64,000 bases of DNA from contig SNVD02013683.1 in assembly GCA_013180625.2 (NCBI GenBank), positions 186,001 to 250,000 on the forward strand. The letters are read 5' to 3'. A program made the position numbers and the translations under genes. The stretch comes from Boswellia sacra (taxonomy: Eukaryota > Streptophyta > Magnoliopsida > Sapindales > Burseraceae). The notes beneath the pieces were generated by a model, which was given only the letters and a program-made list of their open reading frames with translations, did not search any database and was not told the origin of the DNA. This document shows positions 1 through 11,651 of this stretch, one piece after another. How positions within the stretch are numbered: the first letter of the stretch is position 1; every line of letters begins with the position of its first letter.

Positions 1-1
1 C

Positions 2-1408
2 GTTCTTTGTGCCTGTGCGGCGAAATGTGATGTCTTTGAATGTACACAGTTGCATGGTTTCGCTATTAAATCTGCTATGGAGTCGAATGTGTTCGTGGGT
101 ACTGCATTGCTTGATGTATACGCTAAGTGTGGATTGATAAAGGAAGCGAACCGGGTTTTTGAGGGCATGCCAGAGAGGAATGCTGTTACTTGGAGTTCTA
201 TGGTAGCGGGGTTTGTGCAAAATGAGCTTTATGAGGAGGCTTTGAAGTTGTTTCGTAGAGGGCAAGTAATCGGGTTGGATCAGAATGAGTTTACAATTTC
301 TTCTGTTATTTGTGCTTGTGCTGGTCTGGCAACTCTGATTGAAGGGAGACAAGTACATGCTGTTTTGTGCAGAAGTGGGTTTGGTTCAAATTTGTTTGTG
401 GCTTCCTCCCTCATTGACATGTATGCTAAGTGTGGTAGTGTTGGGGATGCTTATATTGTGTTTTCAGATATGGACGAGAAAAATGTTGTTTTGTGGAACG
501 CGATGATTTCTGGTTTTGCTAGGCATGCACTTTCAATGGAGGCAATGATTTTTTTTGAGAAAATGCAGCAGATGGGTTTACACCCGAATGAATTAACGTA
601 TATTTCTGTGTTATCTGCATGTAGTCATATTGGTTGGGTTGAGAAGGGCCGGAGCTATTTCGATCTTATGGTGAAACAGCACAAGGTTTCACCGAATGTC
701 CTCCATTACTCATGCATGGTTGATATCCTCGGACGGGCAGGTCTGATTCACAAGGCTTATGATATGATAGATAAGATGCCATTTGATGCTAATGCTTCTA
801 TGTGGGGATCGCTTTTGGCCTCTTGCAGGAACTATGGGAATCTTGAATTGGCTGAGATAGCGGCCAGGCATTTGTTTGAGATGGAACCTGATAATGCAGG
901 AAACCATGTGTTGTTATCAAACATATATGCAGCAAATAGTAGGTGGGATGAAGTTGCAAGGGCCAGAAAACTTCTTAAAGACAGTGAGGCAAAAAAGGAG
1001 AGAGGTAAGAGCTGGATTGAAATCAAGAACGAGGTTCATTCATTTATGGTCGGAGACAGAAACCACCCGAGAATTGCTGAGATTTATACAAAGTTAGAGA
1101 AGTTGGTGGAAGATATGATGGAGCTAGGTTACAAGCCTGGGACTGAGAATGACCTTCATGACGTGGAAGACAACAAAAAGCAGGAACTTCTGTTGCACCA
1201 TAGTGAGAAATTAGCTCTGACTTTTGGACTGATCGTCTTATGCCCTGGAGCCCCCATCAGGATTATGAAGAACCTCAGAATTTGTGGGGATTGTCATTCT
1301 TTTATGAAATTTGCATCAAGCATTACAGAAAGGGAAATTATTGTTAGGGATATAAACCGGTTTCATCATTTCAGAAAAGGGTGCTGTTCTTGTAGGGAGT
1401 TTTGGTGA
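2..1408 (+). CDS. DYW-class PPR protein, organelle RNA editing factor (3' part of gene)
   Basis: The frame is open to the left window edge (it begins [14 protein letters not shown]), so the true start lies outside and about 469 codons are visible. PPR repeats of the P-L-S type run through the first ~290 codons, with recurring 'DMYAKCG' and 'WNAMISGF' signatures. E/E+ motifs and a complete C-terminal DYW domain follow. The cytidine-deaminase-like residues are present: HHSEKLA (HxE) and CGDCH (CxxCH). The protein ends in EFW rather than DYW. Proteins of this class bind one or a few organellar transcripts and convert C to U in mitochondria or plastids; the transit peptide is outside the window. 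Family assignment is firm. The position next to RPS17 and PPR4 suggests an orthologue of Arabidopsis At5g04780, by gene order recalled from memory. The editing target cannot be read from sequence. Confidence 0.93.
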   Translation, partial: VLCACAAKCDVFECTQLHGFAIKSAMESNVFVGTALLDVYAKCGLIKEANRVFEGMPERNAVTWSSMVAGFVQNELYEEALKLFRRGQVIGLDQNEFTISSVICACAGLATLIEGRQVHAVLCRSGFGSNLFVASSLIDMYAKCGSVGDAYIVFSDMDEKNVVLWNAMISGFARHALSMEAMIFFEKMQQMGLHPNELTYISVLSACSHIGWVEKGRSYFDLMVKQHKVSPNVLHYSCMVDILGRAGLIHKAYDMIDKMPFDANASMWGSLLASCRNYGNLELAEIAARHLFEMEPDNAGNHVLLSNIYAANSRWDEVARARKLLKDSEAKKERGKSWIEIKNEVHSFMVGDRNHPRIAEIYTKLEKLVEDMMELGYKPGTENDLHDVEDNKKQELLLHHSEKLALTFGLIVLCPGAPIRIMKNLRICGDCHSFMKFASSITEREIIVRDINRFHHFRKGCCSCREFW

Positions 1409-2727
1409 AATGCTAGTTAGCTGGATTCACTTCTAGTCAGAATATTGACTTCTAGTTTTTTTAACTTAAAAGATCATCACGATGATCTTTTACACCGTTA
1501 ATTTAGATCTATCTAAATCGAATCCTTATTATTGATAATGCATAATAAACCGTATATACTCTCAGGTAATCTGATGAAGAAACAAAAATTGTGCTGCACA
1601 CAAAATTAATGTTAGACCAAAAGAATAATAGTATATACATATCCAAAACTAACCGCTTGAGCATATTACCTTATGTAATTCTTAAGAATTCTATCAATCT
1701 TTTACTCTTTCCTGGCACAAAAACGTATTATCACCAATAGGTGTGAAATTTTGCAATAAATTGTGCAAAAATCATCATTATTTAAGTCTGAAGAAATTAC
1801 ATATAGATTGCTTGTCGTCAACATTAAAGTGAGGGAAAATGCGTTGCTCCAATAACAGATGTTGCTGTCTGCTGCTAAGGTTGCTGTTGAACTCTATAAT
1901 CGGAAGCTGCGCTGCTCTGTATTGTAGAGATGCTCTACAGCGGTGGTTTACTCATCTCAGCACATTAAAGAAATTAAGATATCATCTCAGCAAAGTCATA
2001 TTCATTAAATTTAATTAAATAAATTATTAGATATTGATGTCTAACTTAAAGTCAAACTTTTAGATTAAAATATCTCACTTTTATATAAAATTAAAAGAAG
2101 AAGATATTTTAACAAAAATTTTTATCATAATTTATTGACTCAAATTTACAGTCATTAATATCACAGAATCTAATAATTGAGATTGAAAATCAATAAGTTG
2201 CATTGATTGCTCTCAACTAATTAATGGTCTCAATCATTGAATTAAGTAAATGAATTACTAGAAAATTGTATCTAATTTTATATAAAAAAATTTGTATCAA
2301 AAACCGCTTTCACAAAATTAAAATATAAGTATAGTATTTAAATGTGACAATTCATTGTTTATATGATTGGGATTTTAGAAGAAACTACAGCCAAATTAAT
2401 TACCTTTTTTTTTCCCTTTTTTTAACAATTTTTGGGTTGTTTAATACAATGAATCACTCTAACATATAAATATATATAAATATAGAGATGTCAAACGGGT
2501 AATTACGATATGAAATTATTGTTAATATAAGTGTAAAATTATATTTTATACATTTTATATGTATCGTACTAGTTTATATTATAATTATATTATATAACAT
2601 TTTGTATTAAATTTCTACAATATGTTTTTATTTTATGTTATGTTTAATTTATTAAAAATTACCTAATTTTGATTATGTGACCCATTGACATCCAACACTT
2701 TACATTCGATATGAAAAATTAATTATT

Positions 2728-2777
<50 letters not shown>

Positions 2778-3582
2778 TCGTATGTGTTTTACATATACAA
2801 TTATAATTATATTCATTTTTCTTTAATCATTTTATTATCTATGATTTTTTTAAATATTCGCTGTATTTAATTACTAACTTTTCACTATTATATTCTTTAT
2901 TGTTTTTAAAACTTTACCAAGAGTTTCTTGTTAGGATTCTAATTTTTTTCTTAAATTAGATTGATATTTTATAGTACACATGCCTAAAATTACAACTTAA
3001 ATAATTCCAAACTAATATGTAATAAATAGATAAATGATAAAATAATATTGATAAAATTTTAAAATAAAAAAAATGGAGTGATAGAACTAGAAATGAAATT
3101 GTATTTAGATAATCTACCATTCCTATTAGTTGGGACAATATGGAAGAGTCTAATATAAAAGAGTAAAATTTTGAATTTATAATATAATAAAATGCACAAA
3201 ATTAAAAGCTTTAATTCTCATAATGATATTTGAATTTGGGAAATTAGACATGAATTACAAACTAACCTTTGTTATTGATATTTGAGAGGTTTATCCACAC
3301 TAAAAAGTACAAATTAAAATATTGAAATGAAAATAGCTTATGGTGTTTAATTTTCATTGGAGTTAGTTATTAGAAAATAAGATATTTAAGGATATAATTT
3401 CACTTTATATTTTTAATTTTACTTTAATATAAAATGATAGTCAAACTCAAAACTTGTTATATAAGATTAGAGACAAATAATGATAATAATAAAATTTTGG
3501 GGCCTTAATTTAACCAATATAACTTTTAGGAGTCTTAATATAACTAAAACAACCTTTGGGGCCAGTACTTTTTTACCTAACA
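1409..3582. other. AT-rich spacer downstream of the DYW-PPR gene, no gene seen
   Basis: No coding region is recognisable; the short open frames are AT-rich and lack family features. At 1467-1492 is a perfect hairpin with 11-bp arms (TAAAAGATCAT and its complement) around a CACG loop, 60 bases after the PPR stop codon and probably in the 3' UTR. A (TA)n microsatellite lies at about 2733-2773. Confidence 0.7.
2733..2773. repeat. (TA)n microsatellite
   Basis: About 40 bases of uninterrupted alternating TA. Such tracts are often length-polymorphic. Confidence 0.9.
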
Positions 3583-3590
3583 ATCTCATT

Positions 3591-4056
3591 TAGAGATGCC
3601 AAAATGTAAGGTGGGGCGGGGATGTGCCTGTATTAGGGTGAAGATAGGTAATTTTCATCGGGATGAGGTTAAATTTTAATTCCGGCATTGTGATGGGTTA
3701 GGGATGGGTTTACTACTCTCCACCCCACACCCACCCCACACTCTAACATTATATATAGAAATATAAAATATATTATTATTTTCATTTTTATATAATAAAC
3801 TACTATATAAAAAATATATATTTAACATTTAATATATTGATTATTGGAAAAACATAAAATTGTATTCTTGTATAAAAAGAAAATGTTATATTATTTAGTT
3901 GAAACCCTAAGTTTAATTATATAAAAGATGTTGGTATAGGGAATAGGGTGCGGTTGGAGAAAGCATTCACCACACGGAGATTCCCCATCCCCACTTTGCC
4001 CTAAAAAACATGGGGAATGGAGATTAAATTAAAGCCTCGCACCATTGCCATCCCTA
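3591..4056. mobile_element. hAT-type non-autonomous element
   Basis: It begins TAGAGATGCCAAAATG and ends TTGCCATCCCTA, terminal inverted repeats (TIRs) of the TAGGGATGGCAA type. The flanking 8-mers ATCTCATT (3583-3590) and ATCTTATT (4057-4064) form a target duplication with one mismatch, the 8-bp size typical of hAT. There is no transposase, so it is a MITE-like derivative. The left breakpoint of the 2.2-kb tandem duplication falls inside it, so its right end recurs at 6112-6257. Confidence 0.75.
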
Positions 4057-4284
4057 ATCTTATTGAAATATTTCTTGAATTTCAAAGTATTTCTTCAACC
4101 AAATATCATTGACCTTACGTCTCAATTTCTAACGCCAATCCCTGCCTTACTCAAACTATAATTCCAAATTTACCCTTATCCACTTAACAGATTTTTTTAG
4201 TATATCATCTGTTACATTTATAACTCGTGCTCATGTCCATAATTGATCATTAAAATGATATTGCTAAACACTCATCTTTGTATC

Positions 4285-5394
4285 TAAGGATGTCAATGGG
4301 TGGAGCAAGGTGGGGTGAAATTTCTATCCCCTTACCTACTCTTTATAAGTACTCTCATCCCCACCCTATTCCTCATTGATAAAAATTGGGGTGGGATTAG
4401 AGGTGACAATTTGGGTGACAACACATGAACACGATACAAATATAATACAAACACAATGCACGATTAATAAATGGGTTAGGTTTGTGTTTAGGGTGTTCAA
4501 TACACCAACTCGTTTAGTGACACGAATAGTTAAACATATCTTATCAATTCTTAACATGCAAGCTCATTTGATGATATGAATTTTTACCTACTTACAATAT
4601 ATATATTATAAAACTGAAAATTTTATATAATAAAGTAAATTAATTTACATAATAGTAAATTATGATGATTTTAATAATTTTTTATATTAACAGTTATTTA
4701 TATTTAAAATTATTTTTAATTGATATAAATATATAGCATATTATATATTATACAAAATTAGGTTAAACAATTAAATAAATTATGTGAATTAAGTATGACA
4801 CGATTACAATACACCGGTGACACGATTAATAAATGTATCAAATTCGTGTTTCATATCTCAATACGAATAATTAAATGGGTCGACACGCGTGACACGAATT
4901 GTCAACCTTAAGTGGGATGAGAATCTGGATTACCCATCTTACCCATTTGTCCCATTTACTTTTACAATTTATTAATTATATTTTTGATTGTGTAATAATA
5001 AATATAAAGTGGTGACCAAAAAAATAAAAATAAAAACAAAACTACACATTTGATTTATATTTTAGACTAAAACATTGTCTAAAATAAAAGCAACCTTTCA
5101 TTATCTCTAACTATATTCAAAGTAAAATAATTTTATCACAAGATTTATTAAAATAATAAAGCATAATCATAAATAAATTAGAAAAAAATACCACTAGAGT
5201 TTTTAGTGAAAAAAATTATGAAATTTATTTAAAATATATTAATACCTTATATTTATTTAATATATTAGTTGTGTGAAATGAGGGGATAAAATTGTAAATC
5301 TTGTTATCATCACATGCAATTGCAGGTTATGCCCAATTTCCCAATCGGGCGAATCCCCGCTTACCAATATTTGCAGGTTATATTAAGATCCCTA
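4285..5394. mobile_element. hAT-like element inserted in an RPS17-type promoter (outer element)
   Basis: It begins TAAGGATGTCAATGGG and ends TTAAGATCCCTA, degenerate TAGGGAT-type ends. Flanks are TTTGTATC (4277-4284) and CTTGTGTC (5395-5402), an imperfect 8-bp duplication with two mismatches. It carries no transposase and hosts the inner element 4398-4910. The same insertion is present in tandem unit B at 6485-7595, so it predates the tandem duplication. Confidence 0.6.
4398..4910. mobile_element. hAT MITE nested in the outer hAT element
   Basis: Terminal repeats are TAGAGGTGACAATTTGGGTG on the left and, reading inward from the right end, TAAGGTTGACAATTCGTG. Flanks are GGTGGGAT (4390-4397) and AGTGGGAT (4911-4918), 7 of 8 matching. 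The interior is AT-rich with repeated ACACGAT/CACGAAT words and no coding capacity. A second copy sits at 6598-7111 through the tandem duplication. Confidence 0.72.
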
Positions 5395-6257
5395 CTTGTG
5401 TCTCATATCGCTTCTCTTAACACTCAAGGTGCCGCAGTCTCTCTCTGGTTCCTCCGCTCCTTCTTCATCTTTTCAACTTGAAGGTAAGTTTTTTGGTTGT
5501 CTGCAGTTTCTAGGGACAGAGCCTGCTTGTTCTCGTAACATGAATCCTCGTAACATGAATCTGTGCAATATCTGAGAACTAATTTGATTGCTAAGTAAAT
5601 ATTAGGGAAAATTTTCTGGGTTGATGATTTCTTCACTATGATGCATTTGGGTGACTTTTGTTATGAAAATGTCATTATACTATTTAAGTTTTCGGATCCT
5701 TCTCAGCTTCTAGCATATTTTCATTGAACTAGCTGACAAGAAACCACGAGTTTTGGAACTGAGTAAGTCCTAGCTATCTGAATAAGAATTTTTAGGTTAT
5801 TTCCAGTTGTGAGAAAAACCCTATTTAGAGCAAAATTGTTATGAAGTTTAGTTTTGTGTTCATATAAAAAAAAAATTAAGTGCAGCTGTCTAAATATTCT
5901 GTCATATTAACCATAGCTTATTTATAATCTGGATTTACTGGCTCCTTTAGTTTTCACATGTTTTGTAAGTTTTTAAGTTAATGGGTAATATAGCCTGTTT
6001 ATGGTTTGGAATCGCTTGGTTGCTTCTCTTTTATATGTTCTCTTATTTCTTAACCTGAGCCTAAATCATTATATCAAATACACTTTCTTACTCCTTGCAG
6101 CAATAGTGTAAGTTTAATTATATAAAAGATGTTGGTATGGGGAATAGGGTGCGGTTGGAGAAAGCATTCACCGCACGGAGGTTCCCCGTTCCCACTTTAC
6201 CCTAAAAAACATGGGGAATGGAGATTAAATTAAAGCCTCGCACCATTGCCATCCCTA

Positions 6258-8200
6258 ATCTTATTGATATATTTCTTGAATTTCAAAGTATTTCTTTAAC
6301 CAAATATCATTGACCTTACGTCTCAATTTCTAACGCTAATCCCTGTCTACTCAAACTATAATTCCAAATTTACCCTTCTCCATTTGATAGATTTTTTTAG
6401 TAGATCATCTGTTACATTTATAACTCATGCTCATGTCCATAATTGATCATTAAAATGATATTACTAAACACTCGTCTTTGTATCTAAGGATGTCAATGGG
6501 TGGAGCAAGGTGGGGTGAAATTTCTATCCCCTTACCTACTCTTTATAAGTACTCTCATCCCCACCCCATTCCTCTTTGATAAAAATTGGGGTGGGATTAG
6601 AGGTGACAATTTGGGTGACAATACGTGAACACGATACAAATATAATACAAACACAATACACGATTAATAAATGAGTTAGGTTCGTGTTGAGGGTGTTCAA
6701 TACGCCAACTCGTTTAGTGACATGAATAGTTAAACATATATTATTAATTCTTAACATGCAAGCTCATTTGATGATATGAATTTTTACCTACTTACAATAT
6801 ATATATTATAAAACTGAAAATTTTATATAATAAAGTAAATTAATTTACATAATAGTAAATTATGATGATTTTAATAATTTTTTATATTAACAGTTATTTA
6901 TATTTTAAAATTATTTTTAATTGATATAAATATATAGCATATTATATATTAAACATAATTAGGTTAAACAATTAAATAAATTATGTGAATTAAGTATGAC
7001 ACGATTACAATACACCGGTGACACGATTAATAAATGTATCAAATCCGTATTTCATATCTCAATACGAATAATTAAATGGGTCGACACGCATGACACGAAT
7101 TGTCAACCCTAAGTGGGATGAGAATCTGGATTACCCATCTTACCCATTTGTCCCATTTACTTTTACAATTTATTAATTATATTTTTGATTGTGTAATAAT
7201 AAATATAAAGTGGTGACCAAAAAATAAAAATAAAAACAAAACTACACATTTGATTTATATTTTAGACTAAAACATTGTCTAAAATAAAAGCAACCTTTCA
7301 TTATCTCTAACTATATTCAAAGTAAAATAATTTTATCACAAGATTTATTAAAATAATAAAGCATAATCATAAATAAATTAGAACAAAAATACCACTAGAG
7401 TTTTTAGTGAAAAACATTATGAAATTTATTTAAAATATGTTAATACCTTATATTTATTTAATATATTAGCTGTGTGAAATGAGGGGATAAAATTGTAAAT
7501 CTTGTTATCATCACATGCAATTGCGGGTTATGCCTAATTTCCCAATCGGGCGGATCCCTGTGTACCAATATTTGCAGGTTATATTAAGATCCCTACTTGT
7601 GTCTCATATCGCTTCTCTTAACACTCAAGGTGTCGCGGTCTCTCTCTGGTTCCTCAGCTCCTTCTTCATCTTTCCAACTTGAAGGTAAGTTTTCTGGTTG
7701 TCTGCAGTTTCTGGGGACAGAACCTGCTTGTTCTCGTAACATGAATCCTCGTAACATGAATCCGTGCAATATCTGAGAACTAATTTGATTGCTGAGTAAA
7801 TATTATGGTAATTTTCTAGGTTGACGATTTCTTCACTATGATGCATTTGGGTGACTTATGTTATGAATATGTCGTTATACTGTTTAAGTTTTCGGATCCT
7901 TCTCGGCTTCTAGCATATTTTCATTAAATTAGCTGACAAGAAACCACGAGTTTTGGAACTCAGTAAGTCCTAGCTATCTGAATAAGAATTTTTAGGTTAT
8001 TTCCAGTTGTGAGAAAAACCCTATTTAGAGCAAAATTGTTATGAAGTTTAGTTTTGTGTTCATATAAAAAAAAAATTAAGTGCAGCTGTCTAAAGATTCT
8101 GTCATATTAACCATAGCTTGTTTATAATATGGATTTACTGGCTCCTTTAGTTTTCACATGTTTTGTAAGTTTTTAAGTTAATGGGTAATATAGCCTGTTT
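6258..8200 (+). pseudogene. RPS17 5'-end fragment B (promoter, leader exon, truncated intron)
   Basis: This is the second tandem unit. Its leader exon ends CAACTTGAAG at 7684 with donor GTAAGT. The intron runs to TAGCCTGTTT at 8200 and lacks the acceptor and coding exon. It is joined directly to the promoter of the intact gene at 8200/8201. A transcript starting here could in principle splice into the acceptor at 9321-9322 of the downstream gene; that is inference. Confidence 0.78.
6485..7595. mobile_element. Duplicate of the nested hAT pair (outer 6485-7595, inner 6598-7111)
   Basis: This is the same outer and inner hAT elements as at 4285-5394, copied by the tandem duplication, with matching termini and flanking 8-mers. 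Differences from the first copy are scattered substitutions and single-base indels. Confidence 0.65.
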
Positions 8201-8319
8201 TAGAGCTGTAAAGATATGAGCTACAACTTCTGCCATTAGAACACCTAAATTATATTGCCTGTTGCCTTTTTTATGCATTTCAGAAGTACAAGGTGTAAAA
8301 TGTTATCAGCATATTTCGT

Positions 8320-8469
8320 TGGGCCTCCAATTTCGTAAAATGTTTAAGCCAACCCAGCTTTTCTCAAATTGCAATTCCAAATTTACCCTTATACACGTGC
8401 CAAGTTTTTAGTAGGTCAGTTCATTAGGAACTCATGCACGTGCCCACACTCGATCCGCAAAAAACCCTA
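8320..8469 (+). promoter_or_regulatory. RPS17-1 promoter: site II, G-box and telo-box motifs
   Basis: A site II element TGGGCC lies at 8320-8325, two CACGTG G-boxes at 8394-8399 and 8437-8442, and a telo-box AAACCCTA at 8462-8469. A pyrimidine-rich leader (CTTACACCGCTTCTCTAAC) follows near 8490. Site II plus telo-box is the usual pairing in plant ribosomal protein promoters and ties expression to growth. The motifs are seen directly; function is inferred from the gene class. Confidence 0.6.
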
Positions 8470-9341
8470 CTAAAGGCTCAGGTCCTTACACCGCTTCTCT
8501 AACATTTTCTTTGGCTGCCGCAGTGTCTCTTCGTGTCGGGCTCCTGTGCTCCTTTCTTCATCTTTCCACCTGCAGGTACTTTTTCTGGTTGAGTTGGTTA
8601 AGCGGCGCTTTCTGTTTTATTTTTATCTCAGATCTAGAAGTATGGGGTTCTATTCGTTTGCGTTTTTATGCAGTTTTTCGTTAGGGAAGCAGAGCCCACT
8701 TGTAGCTTTCTGCGTTTACTCTGTTGTTGTTTTGGCAATAGTGTCTTATAATATCTAAGAACTAATTTGATTGCTGAGTAAATATTAGGAAATATTTTCT
8801 GGGATTGATGATTTCTTCACTATCATGTGTTTGGATTTCTTCCGTTGAGCTTTGATTTTTTTATGAAAATCTTGTTAGAATGTTTTTGTTTTCGGTTCCA
8901 TCTCAGCTTGTAGCATCTTTTGACAGAACTAGTTCACGGAAACCATAACTTCTGGAACACCTAGATATCTGAATAATACTTTTTAGGTTATTTCGGGTTC
9001 TCTTAAAAGCAAAAGAGAATAGTTGTGAAGTTTAGTTGTGTGTTATTATACGAAAAAATTGAGTGCAGTTGTTCAAAGTTTGTGCCATATTGACCGTAGC
9101 CTTGTGACCTAGATATCTGAATAATACTTTTTAGGTTATTTTGGTTTTCACTTTTTTTTTTTGATATCTTAAATTGAACATAAGTTTCTGCATTTTCAAG
9201 TTATGAGTAACATGGCCCGTTTATGGTTTGGAATTGCTTGGTTGCTTCTCTTTTATATGTTCTGTTATTCCTTAACCTGAACCTAAATCATTATATCAAA
9301 TACACCTTCCTACTTCTTGCAGCAACAGTGTAATCTCAGAG

Positions 9342-9767
9342 ATGGGTCGTGTTCGTACCAAGACTGTGAAGAAGTCCTCTCGTCAGGTCATTGAGAGGTA
9401 CTACTCTCGAATGACTCTGGATTTCCACACCAACAAGAAGATCTTGGAGGAGGTTGCCATCATCCCCTCAAAGAGGTTGCGTAACAAGATTGCTGGGTTC
9501 TCAACCCATTTGATGAAGAGGATTCAGAAAGGCCCAGTTCGCGGCATCTCATTGAAGCTGCAAGAAGAAGAGCGGGAGCGCCGCATGGACTTTGTGCCTG
9601 ATGAGTCTGCAATTAAGACCGATGAGATTAAGGTTGACAAGGAAACCCTGGAAATGCTTGCTGCTCTTGGCATGTCTGACATTTCTGGGCTTGTTGAAGT
9701 TGAACCGCAGGCGATGATTGCTCCTGTTTTTGGTCGGGGTGCTGGTGGACCAGGCAGGAGGTACTAA
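9342..9767 (+). CDS. RPS17: 40S ribosomal protein S17 (eS17), copy 1
   Basis: A 141-residue protein of full family length, beginning [21 protein letters not shown] and containing the conserved stretch [17 protein letters not shown]. It is a structural component of the small cytosolic ribosomal subunit. The coding region is one exon. An upstream 5' UTR exon ends at 8575 (CTGCAG/GTACTT), and a 747-base intron (8576-9322) ends CTTCTTGCAG, placing ATG 19 bases into exon 2. The C-terminal tail reads [15 protein letters not shown]. Compared with copy 2, one codon is missing (Thr) and one is added (Ala), so length is unchanged. The gene sits between a decayed tandem array of its own 5' ends and a LINE, in the position expected from Arabidopsis gene order. 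Confidence 0.97.
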   Translation: MGRVRTKTVKKSSRQVIERYYSRMTLDFHTNKKILEEVAIIPSKRLRNKIAGFSTHLMKRIQKGPVRGISLKLQEEERERRMDFVPDESAIKTDEIKVDKETLEMLAALGMSDISGLVEVEPQAMIAPVFGRGAGGPGRRY

Positions 9768-11339
9768 GGTAATCCTGGCTTCATCGGTCATATAAGAATG
9801 AGAAGTTTAGATACTTGTTTCATTTGCTTATGATTTCATGAACAGTTTTGTTTATGATTTTGAGATGAGAATTAGTTGAACTTGCTTCAGTTTTGATTTG
9901 TTTGGATTGGATTGAAGTTTCTTATGGAAATATAGAAGTTGATTTTGTTGTTGAAAAGAATATGTAGTTGCTTAGTGTCAACATTAACAATGGCAGTAAC
10001 TCCATCTGAATCTATACAAAAGAATACCAGATTGTATGACTTATCACCTACAGACCAGATAGATTACATTCTTGAATTCAAGTTCTTAAATGTGGTGCTA
10101 TAATCTTGATTTGTCCTTCTAAATACTGTTATAGTGGTTATTGAAAATTGGTAAATGTATTTATTTCAAGAGGACTGGCCACTGGGGAATCATTTCATCT
10201 ATTCGTCCAGTAAATCTTATAAATATATACTTTGTCATATTAAGGTATTCTTTTTATTGAAGGCACAATTTTGACACTCTCCCATGAAACTTCTTGAGAA
10301 GCAAGGTGCATAAAGGTTTTTCAACTGGCCGTGGAGTATATTTGATATTGTTAATCTACATGAAGCCCATTGATATATAAGACCATATATTTTAAGATAA
10401 ATCTGATTTAAAAAATAAAAATTGTGCCTGCACACCATCAGTCTTTTAGCCAAAAATGAATAGTACATGCATGTCCTCACACAACAACCTTAACATGTTA
10501 CTTTTATGTAAGTCTGGTCATAACAATAATACCATTAAATAATGTTTTCTAATATGAAAGATTCTTGACCATGAGGCGTGAAAATTTTGCAAAAATAAGA
10601 ACTATTTCAAAGTCTAAAAAACTTTCATTTACTATTAAATGGTCTTTTACATCGAAAGAAACTAAAAACAAATTAATTACTTCTTCAAATCATTATAATT
10701 AATATGTAAAATTCATTATTTTCTACCCGTTCAAATAGAAGAATAAAAATTTACATTTCTTATCACAGATGAGTTCGTATAACCTTGGAAGGTAAAATAG
10801 ACTAGTTATTAGTCTATACAACAATGGATGGGTTTTTTTATTTTTTATTTTTTATATTATTTTTAACACAGGTAAAGATGCAATTGACTTTTATCTTTCC
10901 TTCAAGTATTTCATAGGGTCAATCCAAACGAATAGATAATTAATAAAAAAATTTTGTACCGCCATTCTAGTGTATATTGTGATTTATTTAAAATTTAATG
11001 TTTGAAAATCTAAATCAAAATATTTTTATGTTATACAAGTTCAATCATTTTATAGTTAAGAATTTAACAGAATGAAGATTGATTTTAAAATTAAAAAAAT
11101 TAAATAATTTAAATTAAAATGATAGCGTTTACTTAGTTAATAATAATAAGCCATGAAATTATATAGCCATTAAACAATAAAAGAAAAAAAATTCTGCCTC
11201 AATATTTAATTATTCGATTTCTGCCTAAAACCTGGCAGAGTAAATTTAAGTATACATGAAAAAAGAGCAAGCCAAGCATAATATAGATAAAAGGTATCTT
11301 GCCTTCAAGGTTGCGATACCTTATCTTACGTAAAGTACT
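9768..11339. other. RPS17-1 3' flank and AT-rich spacer, no gene seen
   Basis: From the stop codon to about 10330 the sequence is recognisably paralogous to the 3' flank of copy 2 (shared GATTTTGTTGTTGAAA and ATGTAGTTGCTTAG words), with indels. From about 10330 to the LINE end at 11340 it is AT-rich and I see no gene or element. Confidence 0.65.
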
Positions 11340-11651
11340 TTTTTTTTTTTTAAACGCATGCTCTTCGAAGATTTTTATTGGAAAAATTACTATTCACATA
11401 AAAAGAAAAAAGAAAGTACAAATTACGAGGGGCATACCCCAAGAAGAGTACCTAGGACTTACAAGTCCAAAAGGAAATAACAAAGCCCAAAGGCCTCAAA
11501 CAAACAAACGGAACATAGAGCCGAAGACCCCAAACAAAACAGAAGATGGCACATAGGGCCAAAACCAACCACAACGAAGCTATTATCACCATAAACAACA
11601 AAACAAAAGGGCGCATTTGCCCAATTAAACAAAATAAATTCAAAAAACGAA

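Larger units (their letters stand above)
4065..6111 (+). pseudogene. RPS17 5'-end fragment A (promoter, leader exon, intron; no CDS)
   Basis: Homology to the intact RPS17 upstream region resumes at a shared ATTCCAAATTTACCCTT (about 4160). It is interrupted by the hAT insertion 4285-5394 and continues through a pyrimidine-rich leader exon ending CAACTTGAAG at 5483, donor GTAAGT, and an intron ending GCAG at 6100. The next bases, CAATAGTGTAA, correspond to CAACAGTGTAA just before the RPS17 start codon. Homology ends there, so the coding exon was never included or was lost. Splice sites look intact; whether the fragment is transcribed is unknown. Confidence 0.8.
3911..8200. repeat. 2.2-kb tandem duplication of the RPS17 5' region
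   Basis: Unit A is 3911-6111 and unit B is 6112-8200, offset by about 2200 bases and nearly identical by eye. Each begins GTTTAATTATATAAAAG inside a hAT element and contains an RPS17-like promoter carrying a nested hAT pair, a 5' UTR exon and the first part of the 5' UTR intron. Unit A also keeps the last ~110 bases of the intron with its acceptor (CTCCTTGCAG, ending 6100). Unit B stops at TAGCCTGTTT (8191-8200), where it joins the promoter of the intact gene. Neither unit has coding sequence. Confidence 0.88.
8200..10330 (+). repeat. Segmental duplication block, copy 1 (RPS17-1); copy 2 is 29427-31540
   Basis: Both blocks begin TTTAGAGCTGTAA and stay near-identical through promoter, leader exon, intron and coding exon. 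They diverge gradually in the 3' flank, with the last clear match around the GGTATTCTTT / GGTATACTTT word. Both are in direct orientation, about 21.2 kb apart, separated by the LINE, hAT and nested Mutator insertions. Confidence 0.88.

Noticed and set aside
4366..4579. Short open frames on both strands, repeated at 6536-6757
   Set aside because: They fall inside the nested hAT elements and exist twice only through the tandem duplication.
8546..8758. 70-codon open frame in RPS17-1, with a 67-codon counterpart at 29773-29976
   Set aside because: It spans the leader exon/intron boundary, is preserved only because the whole block is a recent duplicate, and has no recognisable protein features.
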